A stretch of 6,344 nt of DNA, taken from assembly GCA_023392205.1 (NCBI GenBank), contig JAEVZN010000388.1:1-6344 (forward strand). Direction: 5' to 3'. This DNA comes from Pseudomonadota bacterium (GTDB lineage: Bacteria; Pseudomonadota; Alphaproteobacteria; Rhizobiales; Xanthobacteraceae). The position numbers and the translations under genes are program-made. Each line of letters starts with the position of its first letter. Position 1 is the first letter of the stretch. The notes under the pieces were generated by a model. That model saw nothing but the letters and a program-made list of their open reading frames with translations. It ran no database searches and was not told the origin of the DNA. Shown piece by piece: positions 1-5,230 of this stretch.

Positions 1-1
1 G

Positions 2-331
2 TCCGACACCAAGGCCGACCGCAACGAACGCCGCGACCGCACGACAGGTCAGGGTGCCGCCGGCTCTTCGGGCCGTGCGTCGCTGAGCTCCGAGCAGCGC
101 ACACGGATCAGCACCACGATCCGGCAATCCAATGTGCGTCCGATCCGGAACGTGAATTTCAATATCTCGGTCGGCACCAGGGTGCCGCGCAGCGTGACCC
201 TGCATCGGCTGCCGCCGACCGTGATCGAAGTCTACCCGGCCTGGCGCGAATACCAGTTCATTCTGGTCGGTGACGAGATTCTGATCATCGATCCGGATAC
301 ATATGAGATCGTGGCCGTGATCGACGCCTGA
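2..331 (+). CDS. DUF1236 domain-containing protein, C-terminal part (5' end outside window)
   Basis: Open frame from base 2 to the TGA at 329-331, giving 109 residues; the start lies left of the window. The first ~35 residues are polar and highly charged (rich in Arg, Asp, Ser, Gly). A typical DUF1236 segment follows, with VNFNISVGTRVPRSV, then LHRLPPTVIEVYPAWREYQF, then a last strand with GDEILIIDPDTYEIVAVIDA at the very C terminus. DUF1236 is a short domain of unknown function found mainly in Rhizobiales proteins, usually at the end of exported or surface-associated proteins with low-complexity linkers. No signal peptide can be judged because the N terminus is missing. The gene converges on the EEP gene that ends at 428. 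A GC-rich hairpin starts 16 bases after the stop codon. The family assignment is firm; the function is unknown. Confidence 0.88.
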   Translation, partial: SDTKADRNERRDRTTGQGAAGSSGRASLSSEQRTRISTTIRQSNVRPIRNVNFNISVGTRVPRSVTLHRLPPTVIEVYPAWREYQFILVGDEILIIDPDTYEIVAVIDA

Positions 332-346
332 CGTTAGGCACGATAC

Positions 347-373
347 CGGGCCTGCGGCTTGCCTGCGGGCCCG
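347..373 (+). terminator. GC-rich hairpin after the DUF1236 gene
   Basis: Bases 347-357 pair with 363-373 (11 pairs including two G-U) around a 5-base loop, starting 16 bases after the DUF1236 stop. No T-run follows (the next bases are ATTCTCC), so it is not a classic intrinsic terminator. It may stabilise the mRNA 3' end or help Rho-dependent ending. The structure is seen in the sequence; the role is inferred. Confidence 0.45.
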
Positions 374-380
374 ATTCTCC

Positions 381-405
381 GGAACCGATCCGGTCATAAT
401 TTGTT
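381..405 (+). promoter_or_regulatory. Candidate EcfG-type (general stress) promoter, reading rightward
   Basis: GGAAC at 381-385, a 16-base spacer, then TGTT at 402-405. The alphaproteobacterial EcfG consensus is GGAAC-N16/17-cGTT, so this differs only at the least conserved -10 position. The spacer length equals that of the stronger match before the PLD gene. The start of transcription would fall near 411-413. No sense gene lies downstream, only the candidate small RNA ending at 505. The -10 element overlaps the ATTTGTTAACAAAT palindrome. Confidence 0.42.
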
Positions 406-412
406 AACAAAT
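399..412. repeat. Perfect 14-bp palindrome ATTTGTTAACAAAT
   Basis: The sequence is its own reverse complement and is an AT-rich island in GC-rich surroundings. It overlaps the -10 element of the candidate rightward promoter and the presumed start site, so it could be an operator. It may equally be a chance AT-rich promoter core. The regulator is unknown. Confidence 0.4.
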
Positions 413-505
413 GCCTGACACAGTCAGTCAAGTTCGATGAATCGGGACGGATGTACTCTCGATGTCGTCGCTGGAAGCCCGGCCCAAGGCCGGGTTTTCT
501 TTTTT
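412..505 (+). ncRNA. Candidate small RNA, about 95 nt, antisense to the 3' end of the EEP gene
   Basis: The transcript is inferred from the EcfG-like promoter at 381-405 and the intrinsic terminator at 478-505. It would open with a small hairpin (415-419 pairs with 423-427, loop ACA). A mostly unpaired middle of about 50 nt follows, and it would end with the GC-rich terminator stem and a U-tract. This is the usual shape of a bacterial trans- or cis-acting small RNA. Bases 428-505 are complementary to the last ~78 nt of the EEP coding region. The first ATG (411) opens a frame of only nine codons. No known RNA family is recognised. An alternative is that 478-505 simply ends a long DUF1236 3' UTR. 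Confidence 0.35.
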
Positions 506-1222
506 CGGCTCCACGCCGTCCGCCTGGTCGAGCACGATATCTCCGATCACCGGCAGATGGTCCGAGATCGTTCGCGCTGTCGTATCGGTCCAGGTCTGCA
601 TCAGCACGCCGCGCGGCCGGCAATAGATCCGATCCAGGCGAAGCAACGGCATGCCGGAGGGGAACGTGCGCCGGTAGGAGTGATCCGGCAGCACCCGCGC
701 CAGCATTCCGCGCACCGAACCCGGCCAGAACCAGTCGTTGAAATCGCCAAGCATCACCAGCGGCGACGCATCGCCCATCAGCGCGAGCAGACTGCGCGCC
801 TGATCGCGCCGCTCGCGGATCGACAGGCCCAGATGCGTGGCGATGACATGCAACGGTCCCTGCGGAGTTTCGACGCAACTGCGAATGGCGCGGCGCGGCT
901 CGCGTTCGCCATAGGAGATATCGCGGATGTCGCTGTCGTGCAGCGGCCAGCGGCTCATCAGCATCTGGCCATAGGCGCCGCCGTCTTCGGCGACAATGGA
1001 CTTGGCGCCGACCCCGAAATGGCCGAGTTGCTCCTGCAACAACTCGAATGGATCGCCGTTCGCCGCACCGCGCGAGTCGACTTCCTGCAAGGCGACGACA
1101 TCCGGATCGGCGCGCAGGATTAGTGCAACGACCTTTTCAAGATCGAAGCGCGGATTGCGGCCGATGGCGCCGTGGATATTCCATGTCATGACGCGGATGG
1201 CGCGCCGGCGCTCGGGCGTCAA
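428..1222 (-). CDS. Endonuclease/exonuclease/phosphatase (EEP) family metal-dependent hydrolase
   Basis: This 264-residue protein belongs to the DNase I-like EEP superfamily, Mg-dependent phosphodiesterases and phosphatases acting on nucleic acids, inositol phosphates or sphingomyelin. The full active-site set is visible: TWNIHG (Asn15), QEVD (Glu47), the catalytic ATHLGL (His130), GDFND (Asp160, Asn162), LDRIY (Asp197) and SDHLP (Asp221, His222). There is no signal peptide or membrane segment. The start is a TTG whose bases overlap the PLD stop (TTGA, 1222-1219), with GGAAC about 8 nt upstream as a weak ribosome site; an internal GTG/ATG at residues 11-12 is the alternative. The overlap implies translational coupling to the PLD-VTT gene. 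The domain ends near residue 232. The last ~30 residues are polar and partly encoded by the complement of the + strand terminator. Its neighbour suggests a lipid-related phosphodiester substrate, but sequence alone cannot tell. Confidence 0.9.
   Translation of the reverse strand: MTPERRRAIRVMTWNIHGAIGRNPRFDLEKVVALILRADPDVVALQEVDSRGAANGDPFELLQEQLGHFGVGAKSIVAEDGGAYGQMLMSRWPLHDSDIRDISYGEREPRRAIRSCVETPQGPLHVIATHLGLSIRERRDQARSLLALMGDASPLVMLGDFNDWFWPGSVRGMLARVLPDHSYRRTFPSGMPLLRLDRIYCRPRGVLMQTWTDTTARTISDHLPVIGDIVLDQADGVEPKKENPALGRASSDDIESTSVPIHRT
478..505 (+). terminator. Intrinsic (Rho-independent) terminator, + strand
   Basis: A perfect 7-bp GC stem (478-484 with 488-494, CCCGGCC/GGCCGGG) has a 3-base loop CAA. 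It is followed at once by TTTTCTTTTTT (495-505). The T-tract lies on the right, so it works only for rightward transcription. It sits inside the coding region of the opposing EEP gene, 147 bases after the DUF1236 stop. It either ends DUF1236 read-through or defines the end of the candidate small RNA. Confidence 0.8.
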
Positions 1223-3357
1223 TGCGATTCGTTCCGGAACTTGGACAAGGCGGTCTGCAAACCGAAGGCGATGGCGAGCCAGGCAAGGATGAGTCCGGCG
1301 AGCATGGCAATCTCGGTCGGCGTCGGCGAGGACAGGATGCGCATGATCTGGCTTCCCATCAGCGACATCACGACAAGCCCCGGCATCAGGCCGATCACGG
1401 TCCCGGCCACATAATGCGACACGGTGATGCCGCTGGCCCCGGCCGCGAGATTGACCAGCGTGAAGGGCGCGATCGGCACAAGCCGGATAGCGGCAATGGC
1501 CAGCACGCCGCGTTCGGAGATTTTCTTGCGTATGTCAGTGAGCCGCTTGCCGAGCATACTGCGCAGGGCGTCGCGCCCCATCATCGCGCCGATGGCATAG
1601 GTGGCAAGCGCGGACGCGACCGCGCCGGTCAGCGCATAGATAAAGCCGAGCCACGGGCCGAAGCCAGCAGCCGTCGCCGCGATCAGCACCGTCACGGGAA
1701 ATGCCACAAAACCCCCAATGACAAACGCCGCCACCACCGCAAACGGTCCCCAGACGGAATCTGCCGCACTCCGGGCTGCACCGCGCACGACGTCGGGGCT
1801 GGCATATTCCGACAGCGGCGTGAACGCCCACGCTGCCGTGAGCGCGGCAAGCAGGACAGCCACCACCGCGAATTTTCCAAGGCCGCTCGACGTGATGCGG
1901 GTCATGATCAGGGCTCCGGACGCGACCACGGCGGCAGCTGTCAGCGGACGCGGCGGATCGGCAATGTCTTCGACATAAGCGGCGATTTCCTCCGGATCAG
2001 GCGATCCGTCCTCAATGGCCTTCAGACAATGCCCCCGGCCCTGCAGCGTTCCGGGTATGGCCAGGAGCGACCCGTCGCGTGCCAGCGCATCCTCCACATC
2101 CCCCAACGTCACACCGCAATGATCGGCAATGAGCCGGTTACGCAGCCTTGTGATCGTCGCACGTTGCGTCTCGCTGTCAGCGGCGATGACGATATCGCAT
2201 TCGGTGTCGGCGCCCATGGAGCGATTGTTGAGATTGGCCGAGCCGATGCGAAGAATCCGGTCGTCGATCACCATCACCTTGGAATGGACCATCGTGTCGG
2301 CGGTGACGCCGTCCTGCGTGACGTGAGGATAAACCATGCGCACGCGGTCGAAGACGCCGGCATCTTCCAGAATCTGGCGGAAGCGGATGCGGCCGTTGCG
2401 CATGGTGTGCTTTTCGATCCATGTCTCGGGCGTATTCGGCGCTACCAGCAGCACTTCCAGTCCGGACTTCTGCTGCATCCGGCGCGCGAGCCTTTCGGCG
2501 ATATGCGGCGCGGTCAGGAACTGGTTCTCGACATAGATGCTGCGCTCGGCCGCATCGATCATGTCCAGGAACAGCTGTTCGACCTCCCGCACTTCGCCCT
2601 GTCCCTCGTCCGGCTTTCGGCCTTCGCAGGCCGGCAAGGTGCGGGCAATGCCGATCTCGACATCGGTGAAATCCGGCGTCACGGTTTGCGGCCAGCAATC
2701 GTGCGCAGGCGATATCCAGGGCGCAAGTTCGCATTCGGCTCGCTCCCAGCGTTCGCGCACGAGTTCGGCCAGAGCCGCCGCGGCCGGTCCGTCGACCACG
2801 GCCTGCACATCGTGGAAGGGACGATAGGCCTCGCCGGCCGGATCGCAGCGGAGCGAATTGACTGCTTTATGGTCGCTCGTGTCCCAGCGGCGGATGGTCA
2901 GGTCCAGCCCGCCGGTAAAGGCCACCGAATCGTCGATGACCACGATCTTCTGGTGCTGCGAGCAGCCGAGCGGCGCGGCGCGGTCCAGACAGAACCTGAT
3001 CTGGTCGGGGGTATTCCAGTTCAGCGAGAGCGTCGGAAAAATCTCGCGTTCCAGCGCATACAGGACCGAGAAATCCCATAGCAGCAGATGGATGGTGAGA
3101 TCGGGGCGGCGCTCAACCAGGGCCGACAGGAATTCCGCGAGCGTTTCCGGCAAACCGTCATCGGCCCGGCAATCGGGACCGAGCAGGCGCATCCGGCTGT
3201 CGATGTCCCAGCCGACGATGTGCACGGAATGGCGCGCCTGCAACAGGCTCTCGCGCAGCGCGCCGAAATAGGCGGCGCCGTCGACCAGCATTGACGCGCG
3301 GGCGGCCGATTCTACGCGCCACACATTGCGGTCTTTTTGAAAAAGCGCGCCCGGCAT
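1219..3357 (-). CDS. Phospholipase D-like protein fused to a VTT/DedA (TVP38/TMEM64-type) membrane domain
   Basis: This 712-residue protein has two parts. Residues ~1-415 form a bipartite phospholipase D domain with both HKD motifs, HQKIVVID (His135, Lys137, Asp142) and VHSKVMVID (His358, Lys360, Asp365). It also has GGLDL...RRWDT (149-160), IYVENQF (274-280) and GSANLNNRSMG (372-382), which resemble eukaryotic PLD motifs. Residues ~470-712 form a VTT domain: a hydrophobic stretch near 494-512, a re-entrant-like GGFVAFPVTVLIAATAAGFG, then RLVPIAPFTLVNLAAG (Arg625, Pro628, Pro631, Asn636, Gly640) and a last membrane segment near 684-702. PLD enzymes hydrolyse or exchange phospholipid headgroups; VTT/DedA proteins are linked to lipid scrambling. 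The ATG at 3357 is chosen over longer in-frame starts because AGGGA lies 4 nt upstream and an EcfG promoter ends 27 nt upstream; the longer frame would run into the GST gene. Probable role: stress-time lipid remodelling in the inner membrane (inference). Confidence 0.92.
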   Translation of the reverse strand: MPGALFQKDRNVWRVESAARASMLVDGAAYFGALRESLLQARHSVHIVGWDIDSRMRLLGPDCRADDGLPETLAEFLSALVERRPDLTIHLLLWDFSVLYALEREIFPTLSLNWNTPDQIRFCLDRAAPLGCSQHQKIVVIDDSVAFTGGLDLTIRRWDTSDHKAVNSLRCDPAGEAYRPFHDVQAVVDGPAAAALAELVRERWERAECELAPWISPAHDCWPQTVTPDFTDVEIGIARTLPACEGRKPDEGQGEVREVEQLFLDMIDAAERSIYVENQFLTAPHIAERLARRMQQKSGLEVLLVAPNTPETWIEKHTMRNGRIRFRQILEDAGVFDRVRMVYPHVTQDGVTADTMVHSKVMVIDDRILRIGSANLNNRSMGADTECDIVIAADSETQRATITRLRNRLIADHCGVTLGDVEDALARDGSLLAIPGTLQGRGHCLKAIEDGSPDPEEIAAYVEDIADPPRPLTAAAVVASGALIMTRITSSGLGKFAVVAVLLAALTAAWAFTPLSEYASPDVVRGAARSAADSVWGPFAVVAAFVIGGFVAFPVTVLIAATAAGFGPWLGFIYALTGAVASALATYAIGAMMGRDALRSMLGKRLTDIRKKISERGVLAIAAIRLVPIAPFTLVNLAAGASGITVSHYVAGTVIGLMPGLVVMSLMGSQIMRILSSPTPTEIAMLAGLILAWLAIAFGLQTALSKFRNESH

Positions 3358-3361
3358 GTTG

Positions 3362-3366
3362 TCCCT
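3362..3366 (-). promoter_or_regulatory. Ribosome binding site fixing the PLD-VTT start
   Basis: AGGGA on the - strand, 4 nt before the ATG at 3357. Together with the promoter just upstream it excludes the longer open frame that continues to 3750. Confidence 0.65.
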
Positions 3367-3384
3367 GAAGATGAATGGAGACAA

Positions 3385-3409
3385 AACGCCGCCGAACGTT
3401 CCGGGTTCC
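3385..3409 (-). promoter_or_regulatory. EcfG-type general stress promoter of the PLD-VTT/EEP operon
   Basis: On the - strand, GGAAC (3409-3405), exactly 16 bases, then CGTT (3388-3385) followed by TT. This is a complete match to the EcfG/sigma-EcfG consensus GGAAC-N16/17-CGTT known from Bradyrhizobium, Methylobacterium and other alphaproteobacteria. Transcription would begin near 3378, leaving a ~20-nt leader that contains the AGGGA ribosome site. The location in the 74-bp gap between GST and PLD-VTT supports it as real. No factor binding is proven here. Confidence 0.75.
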
Positions 3410-3418
3410 CCTGGGAAC
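3405..3418 (-). repeat. Inverted repeat overlapping the -35 element
   Basis: On the - strand GTTCCC-AG-GGGAAC: 6-bp arms that include the GGAAC -35 box, 13 bases after the GST stop codon. In RNA it would form a small hairpin after the GST gene. No T-run follows (the next bases are CCGGAACG), so it is at best a weak 3'-end structure, or just a symmetric promoter box. Confidence 0.4.
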
Positions 3419-3431
3419 AAAACGAGACTGG

Positions 3432-4085
3432 TCAATCCACCTCGTTGCCGGGCATCACCCAGGATTCGGCAAGGCCGGCATCGCGCCATTCCACCCAGGC
3501 CGGAAGCGCCATCATGGCTTCCATATAGCGCGCGGCGGCGGCGCCGACGCCAATAACGTAGCTTGCAAAACGCGACACCACCGGCGCGAACATCGCGTCC
3601 GCCGCCCCGAACGGCCCGAACAGGAAGCCGCCCTCCCCGCCGAAGCGCGCAAGGCAATCGGTCCAGATGATCTCGATCCGCCGCACATCGGCATCCACCT
3701 CCGCCGTGGGCGCACGGCGTCGCGACATCCGGCGCATGTTCATCGGGCAATAACGCCGCAGGGCGCTAAAGCCCGCATGCATTTCGGCGGAGATGGCGCG
3801 GGCATGCGCGCGCGCCTTGGGCCCGGACGGCCACAGCCCGGCTTTCGGGAAGCGTTCGGCGAGATGTTCGAGAATCGCAAGCGATTCCCAGATCACCATG
3901 TCGCCGTCGATCAGCACCGGCACTTTCCCGGTTGGGGAATAATGCAGGATGCGCTCGCGGCTGCCCGGCTCGTAGAGCGGGATCACTTCTTCCTCGAATG
4001 CGATGCCCGCGTGACGCATGGCGATCCATGGCCGCAGCGACCAGGACGAATAATTCTTGTTCCCGAGAATGAGTTTCAAGGCCAT
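3432..4085 (-). CDS. Glutathione S-transferase family protein
   Basis: This 217-residue soluble protein has the thioredoxin-like N-terminal GST domain (residues 1-80) and the all-helical C-terminal domain (~87-210). The N terminus LILGNKNYSSWSLRPW carries the likely catalytic serine (Ser13 or Ser14). KVPVLID has the cis-proline (Pro56), and WESLAI holds the Glu67-Ser68 pair that binds the gamma-glutamyl part of glutathione. FGAADAMFAPV (Asp163) is the C-domain N-capping box. The length is typical of the family. The ATG at 4085 is preferred over an in-frame start at 4136 because GGGGGA lies 6 nt before it and the family's usual N terminus begins here. The gene lies 93 nt after the rhodanese and 74 nt before the PLD-VTT gene. 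GSTs conjugate or reduce electrophiles and peroxides with glutathione; the substrate here is unknown. Confidence 0.92.
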   Translation of the reverse strand: MALKLILGNKNYSSWSLRPWIAMRHAGIAFEEEVIPLYEPGSRERILHYSPTGKVPVLIDGDMVIWESLAILEHLAERFPKAGLWPSGPKARAHARAISAEMHAGFSALRRYCPMNMRRMSRRRAPTAEVDADVRRIEIIWTDCLARFGGEGGFLFGPFGAADAMFAPVVSRFASYVIGVGAAAARYMEAMMALPAWVEWRDAGLAESWVMPGNEVD

Positions 4086-4109
4086 CCGCAATCCCCCAAA
4101 GACCTCGAT

Positions 4110-4137
4110 CTTGCGAACGCTATCGTGCGCCCGCAAG
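4110..4137. repeat. Short inverted repeat upstream of GST
   Basis: CTTGCG at 4110-4115 and its complement CGCAAG at 4132-4137 are separated by 16 bases in the 93-bp gap before the GST start. On the - strand the region also contains TTGCGG, 17 bases, then CAAGAT, a poor sigma-70-like pair. This could be a promoter/operator for GST, but 6-bp arms can arise by chance. Confidence 0.25.
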
Positions 4138-4178
4138 CGAAAAGCAGTGATGCGCCGGATCAGCGCAACAGATGGCTG

Positions 4179-4586
4179 TCAGGGTTTCGGGGCCGGCATT
4201 TCGATGGGCGCACCGGACTTCTTCCACGCTCCGAAGCCGCCCCCGATATGCGCGACGGGCTTCAGGCCCATCTTCTGCGCGGTATGGGTGGCAAGCGCCG
4301 AACGCTGGCCGGCTGCACAGAAGAATACAAAGGTCTTGTCCTGCGCAAAGATGTCCTTGAAATACGGGCTGTCCGGATCGATCCAAAATTCCAGCATCCC
4401 GCGCGGGCAATGGAAGGCGCCGGGCATCTTCCCTTCGCGCTGCAATTCGCGAATGTCGCGGATATCCACGAACACCACATCCTCGCGGCCATGCATCCCG
4501 CGTGCGGCATCGACGGTGAGCGTCTCGATCTCCCCCATCGCCTGGTCGACCAGGGCGTGCACGCCCGTGGTGATCTTCTGTGACAT
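4179..4586 (-). CDS. Single-domain rhodanese-like sulfurtransferase
   Basis: This 135-residue cytoplasmic protein has one rhodanese domain (about residues 18-126). VVFVDIRDIRELQREGKMPGAFHCPRG is the characteristic N-terminal half. The active-site loop is CAAGQRS, with Cys90 as the persulfide-forming nucleophile and Arg95-Ser96 in the loop. GGGFGAWKKSGAPIE is the usual C-terminal signature. The six-residue loop fits sulfurtransferases rather than Cdc25-type phosphatases. Such proteins move sulfane sulfur to thiols such as glutathione or cyanide. A strong AGGAGG lies 6 nt before the ATG (4593-4598), but both it and the ATG fall within a hairpin (4584-4615). OsmC lies 80 nt upstream and GST 93 nt downstream, which suggests a thiol/persulfide or oxidative-stress context (inference). 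The last five residues (PAPKP) are unstructured. Confidence 0.93.
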   Translation of the reverse strand: MSQKITTGVHALVDQAMGEIETLTVDAARGMHGREDVVFVDIRDIRELQREGKMPGAFHCPRGMLEFWIDPDSPYFKDIFAQDKTFVFFCAAGQRSALATHTAQKMGLKPVAHIGGGFGAWKKSGAPIEMPAPKP

Positions 4587-4615
4587 GACCGTCCTCCTGT
4601 TTCAGGCCGGTCATG
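4584..4615 (-). promoter_or_regulatory. mRNA hairpin holding the rhodanese ribosome site and start codon
   Basis: Read on the - strand, CATGACCG (4615-4608) is perfectly complementary to CGGTCATG (4591-4584), whose last three bases are the ATG start codon. Between them CCTG (4606-4603) pairs with CAGG (4599-4596) around an AAA loop. The Shine-Dalgarno AGGAGG (4598-4593) lies half in this inner stem and half in the internal loop. The fold could limit translation initiation, in the manner of an RNA thermometer or a binding switch. The pairing is seen; the regulation is inferred. Confidence 0.45.
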
Positions 4616-4643
4616 CAGGCCGTACGGCGAGGCGTCAAGACCG

Positions 4644-4660
4644 CGCGCGGTAGCCGCGCG
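4644..4660 (-). terminator. Short GC hairpin after the OsmC gene
   Basis: CGCGCGG (4644-4650) pairs with CCGCGCG (4654-4660) around a 3-base loop, 6 bases after the OsmC stop. No T-run follows on the - strand (next is CGGTCTTGACG), so it is at most a weak terminator or an RNA-stabilising stem. Confidence 0.3.
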
Positions 4661-4666
4661 TCATGG

Positions 4667-5188
4667 CTACTGGACGCGCTGGCCGCGCGTCAGGGACACC
4701 GCGACGGGCGGACCGGCCTTGATGGTCTGGTACACCACGCAATAGCGCTCGGTGAGTTTGAGCAACTGGTCGAGCTTGTCCTGCGGCGCGTCCGTTTCAA
4801 CCTCGAAGACCAGGCGAATCTCGCGGAAGCCGACCGGAGCATCCTTCGCCACGCCGAGCGTGCCGCGAAAATCCAGATCCCCTTCGGCCAGGACGCGGCC
4901 CGCTTTCAGCGGAATGTCCAGCGCCGTGGCCACCGCCTTCAGCGTCACACCGGCGCAGGCAACCAGAGCCTCCAGCAGCATGTCTCCGGAACACAATTCC
5001 AGACCGGAGCCGCCTGTCGCCGGATGCAATCCGGCCACCGCCAGAGCGCGCCCGGTCTCCACCTTGCAGGCGATGTTCTGGTCGTCGAGCGTCCCCCTGG
5101 CGCGCAGGGTGATCAGCGCGGCATCGGCATCGCTCTTGTAGCGATCCTTGATCGGCGCCTGCAGCGCGCGCAATTCGGTAGCGTCCAT
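4667..5188 (-). CDS. OsmC family protein
   Basis: This 173-residue protein has the OsmC/Ohr alpha-beta fold. The two conserved redox cysteines are in place: Cys78 in GDMLLEALVACAGVTLKA at the start of the central helix, and Cys150 in LTERYCVVYQT. In classical OsmC/Ohr the second cysteine is followed by Pro (CPV); here it is CVV, which points to a YhfA-like or other non-Ohr branch. OsmC/Ohr proteins reduce organic hydroperoxides; the activity of this branch is less certain. An N-terminal extension of ~25 residues precedes the first strand. The ATG at 5188 has a perfect AAGGAGG (5194-5200) 5 nt upstream. The gene follows the ABC ATPase stop by 42 nt, so it may share the importer's transcript, and rhodanese and GST follow. 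The family call is firm; the physiological role is inferred. Confidence 0.92.
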   Translation of the reverse strand: MDATELRALQAPIKDRYKSDADAALITLRARGTLDDQNIACKVETGRALAVAGLHPATGGSGLELCSGDMLLEALVACAGVTLKAVATALDIPLKAGRVLAEGDLDFRGTLGVAKDAPVGFREIRLVFEVETDAPQDKLDQLLKLTERYCVVYQTIKAGPPVAVSLTRGQRVQ

Positions 5189-5213
5189 CCGGTCCTCCTT
5201 GAGGTCACCGCGC

Positions 5214-5223
5214 GCGCCGGCGC
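5214..5223. repeat. 10-bp palindrome GCGCCGGCGC between ATPase and OsmC genes
   Basis: A perfect GC palindrome in the 42-bp gap, just after the ATPase stop. It is too short and loopless to call a terminator. It is probably a chance product of high GC, but is listed as the only structure in this gap besides the OsmC ribosome site. Confidence 0.2.
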
Positions 5224-5230
5224 ACTCTCC

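Noticed and set aside
395..400. CATAAT as a sigma-70 -10 box
   Set aside because: No acceptable -35 hexamer lies 16-18 bases upstream; the EcfG-like pair around it is the better explanation.
437..1123. A + strand open frame of 228 codons opposite the EEP gene
   Set aside because: It is antisense to a gene with a full catalytic motif set, would have to read through the terminator at 478-505, and its translation shows no domain.
1222..3081. A + strand open frame of 619 codons lying opposite the PLD-VTT gene
   Set aside because: It mirrors the codon bias of the real gene in GC-rich DNA. Its translation is Arg/His/Gly-rich with no domain, while the - strand frame has complete PLD and VTT motifs.
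3358..3750. N-terminal extension of the PLD-VTT frame
   Set aside because: It would overlap the GST gene in another frame and cross the promoter. The residues are low-complexity and the ATG at 3357 has a ribosome site and a promoter at the right distance.
4086..4136. Longer GST start adding 17 residues
   Set aside because: The usual GST N terminus (MALKLILGN) begins at 4085 with GGGGGA six bases upstream; the extra residues do not resemble the family.
3375..4583. A + strand open frame of 402 codons opposite GST and rhodanese
   Set aside because: It runs antisense across two clear genes and their gap, has no recognisable motif, and is explained by low stop-codon frequency at high GC.
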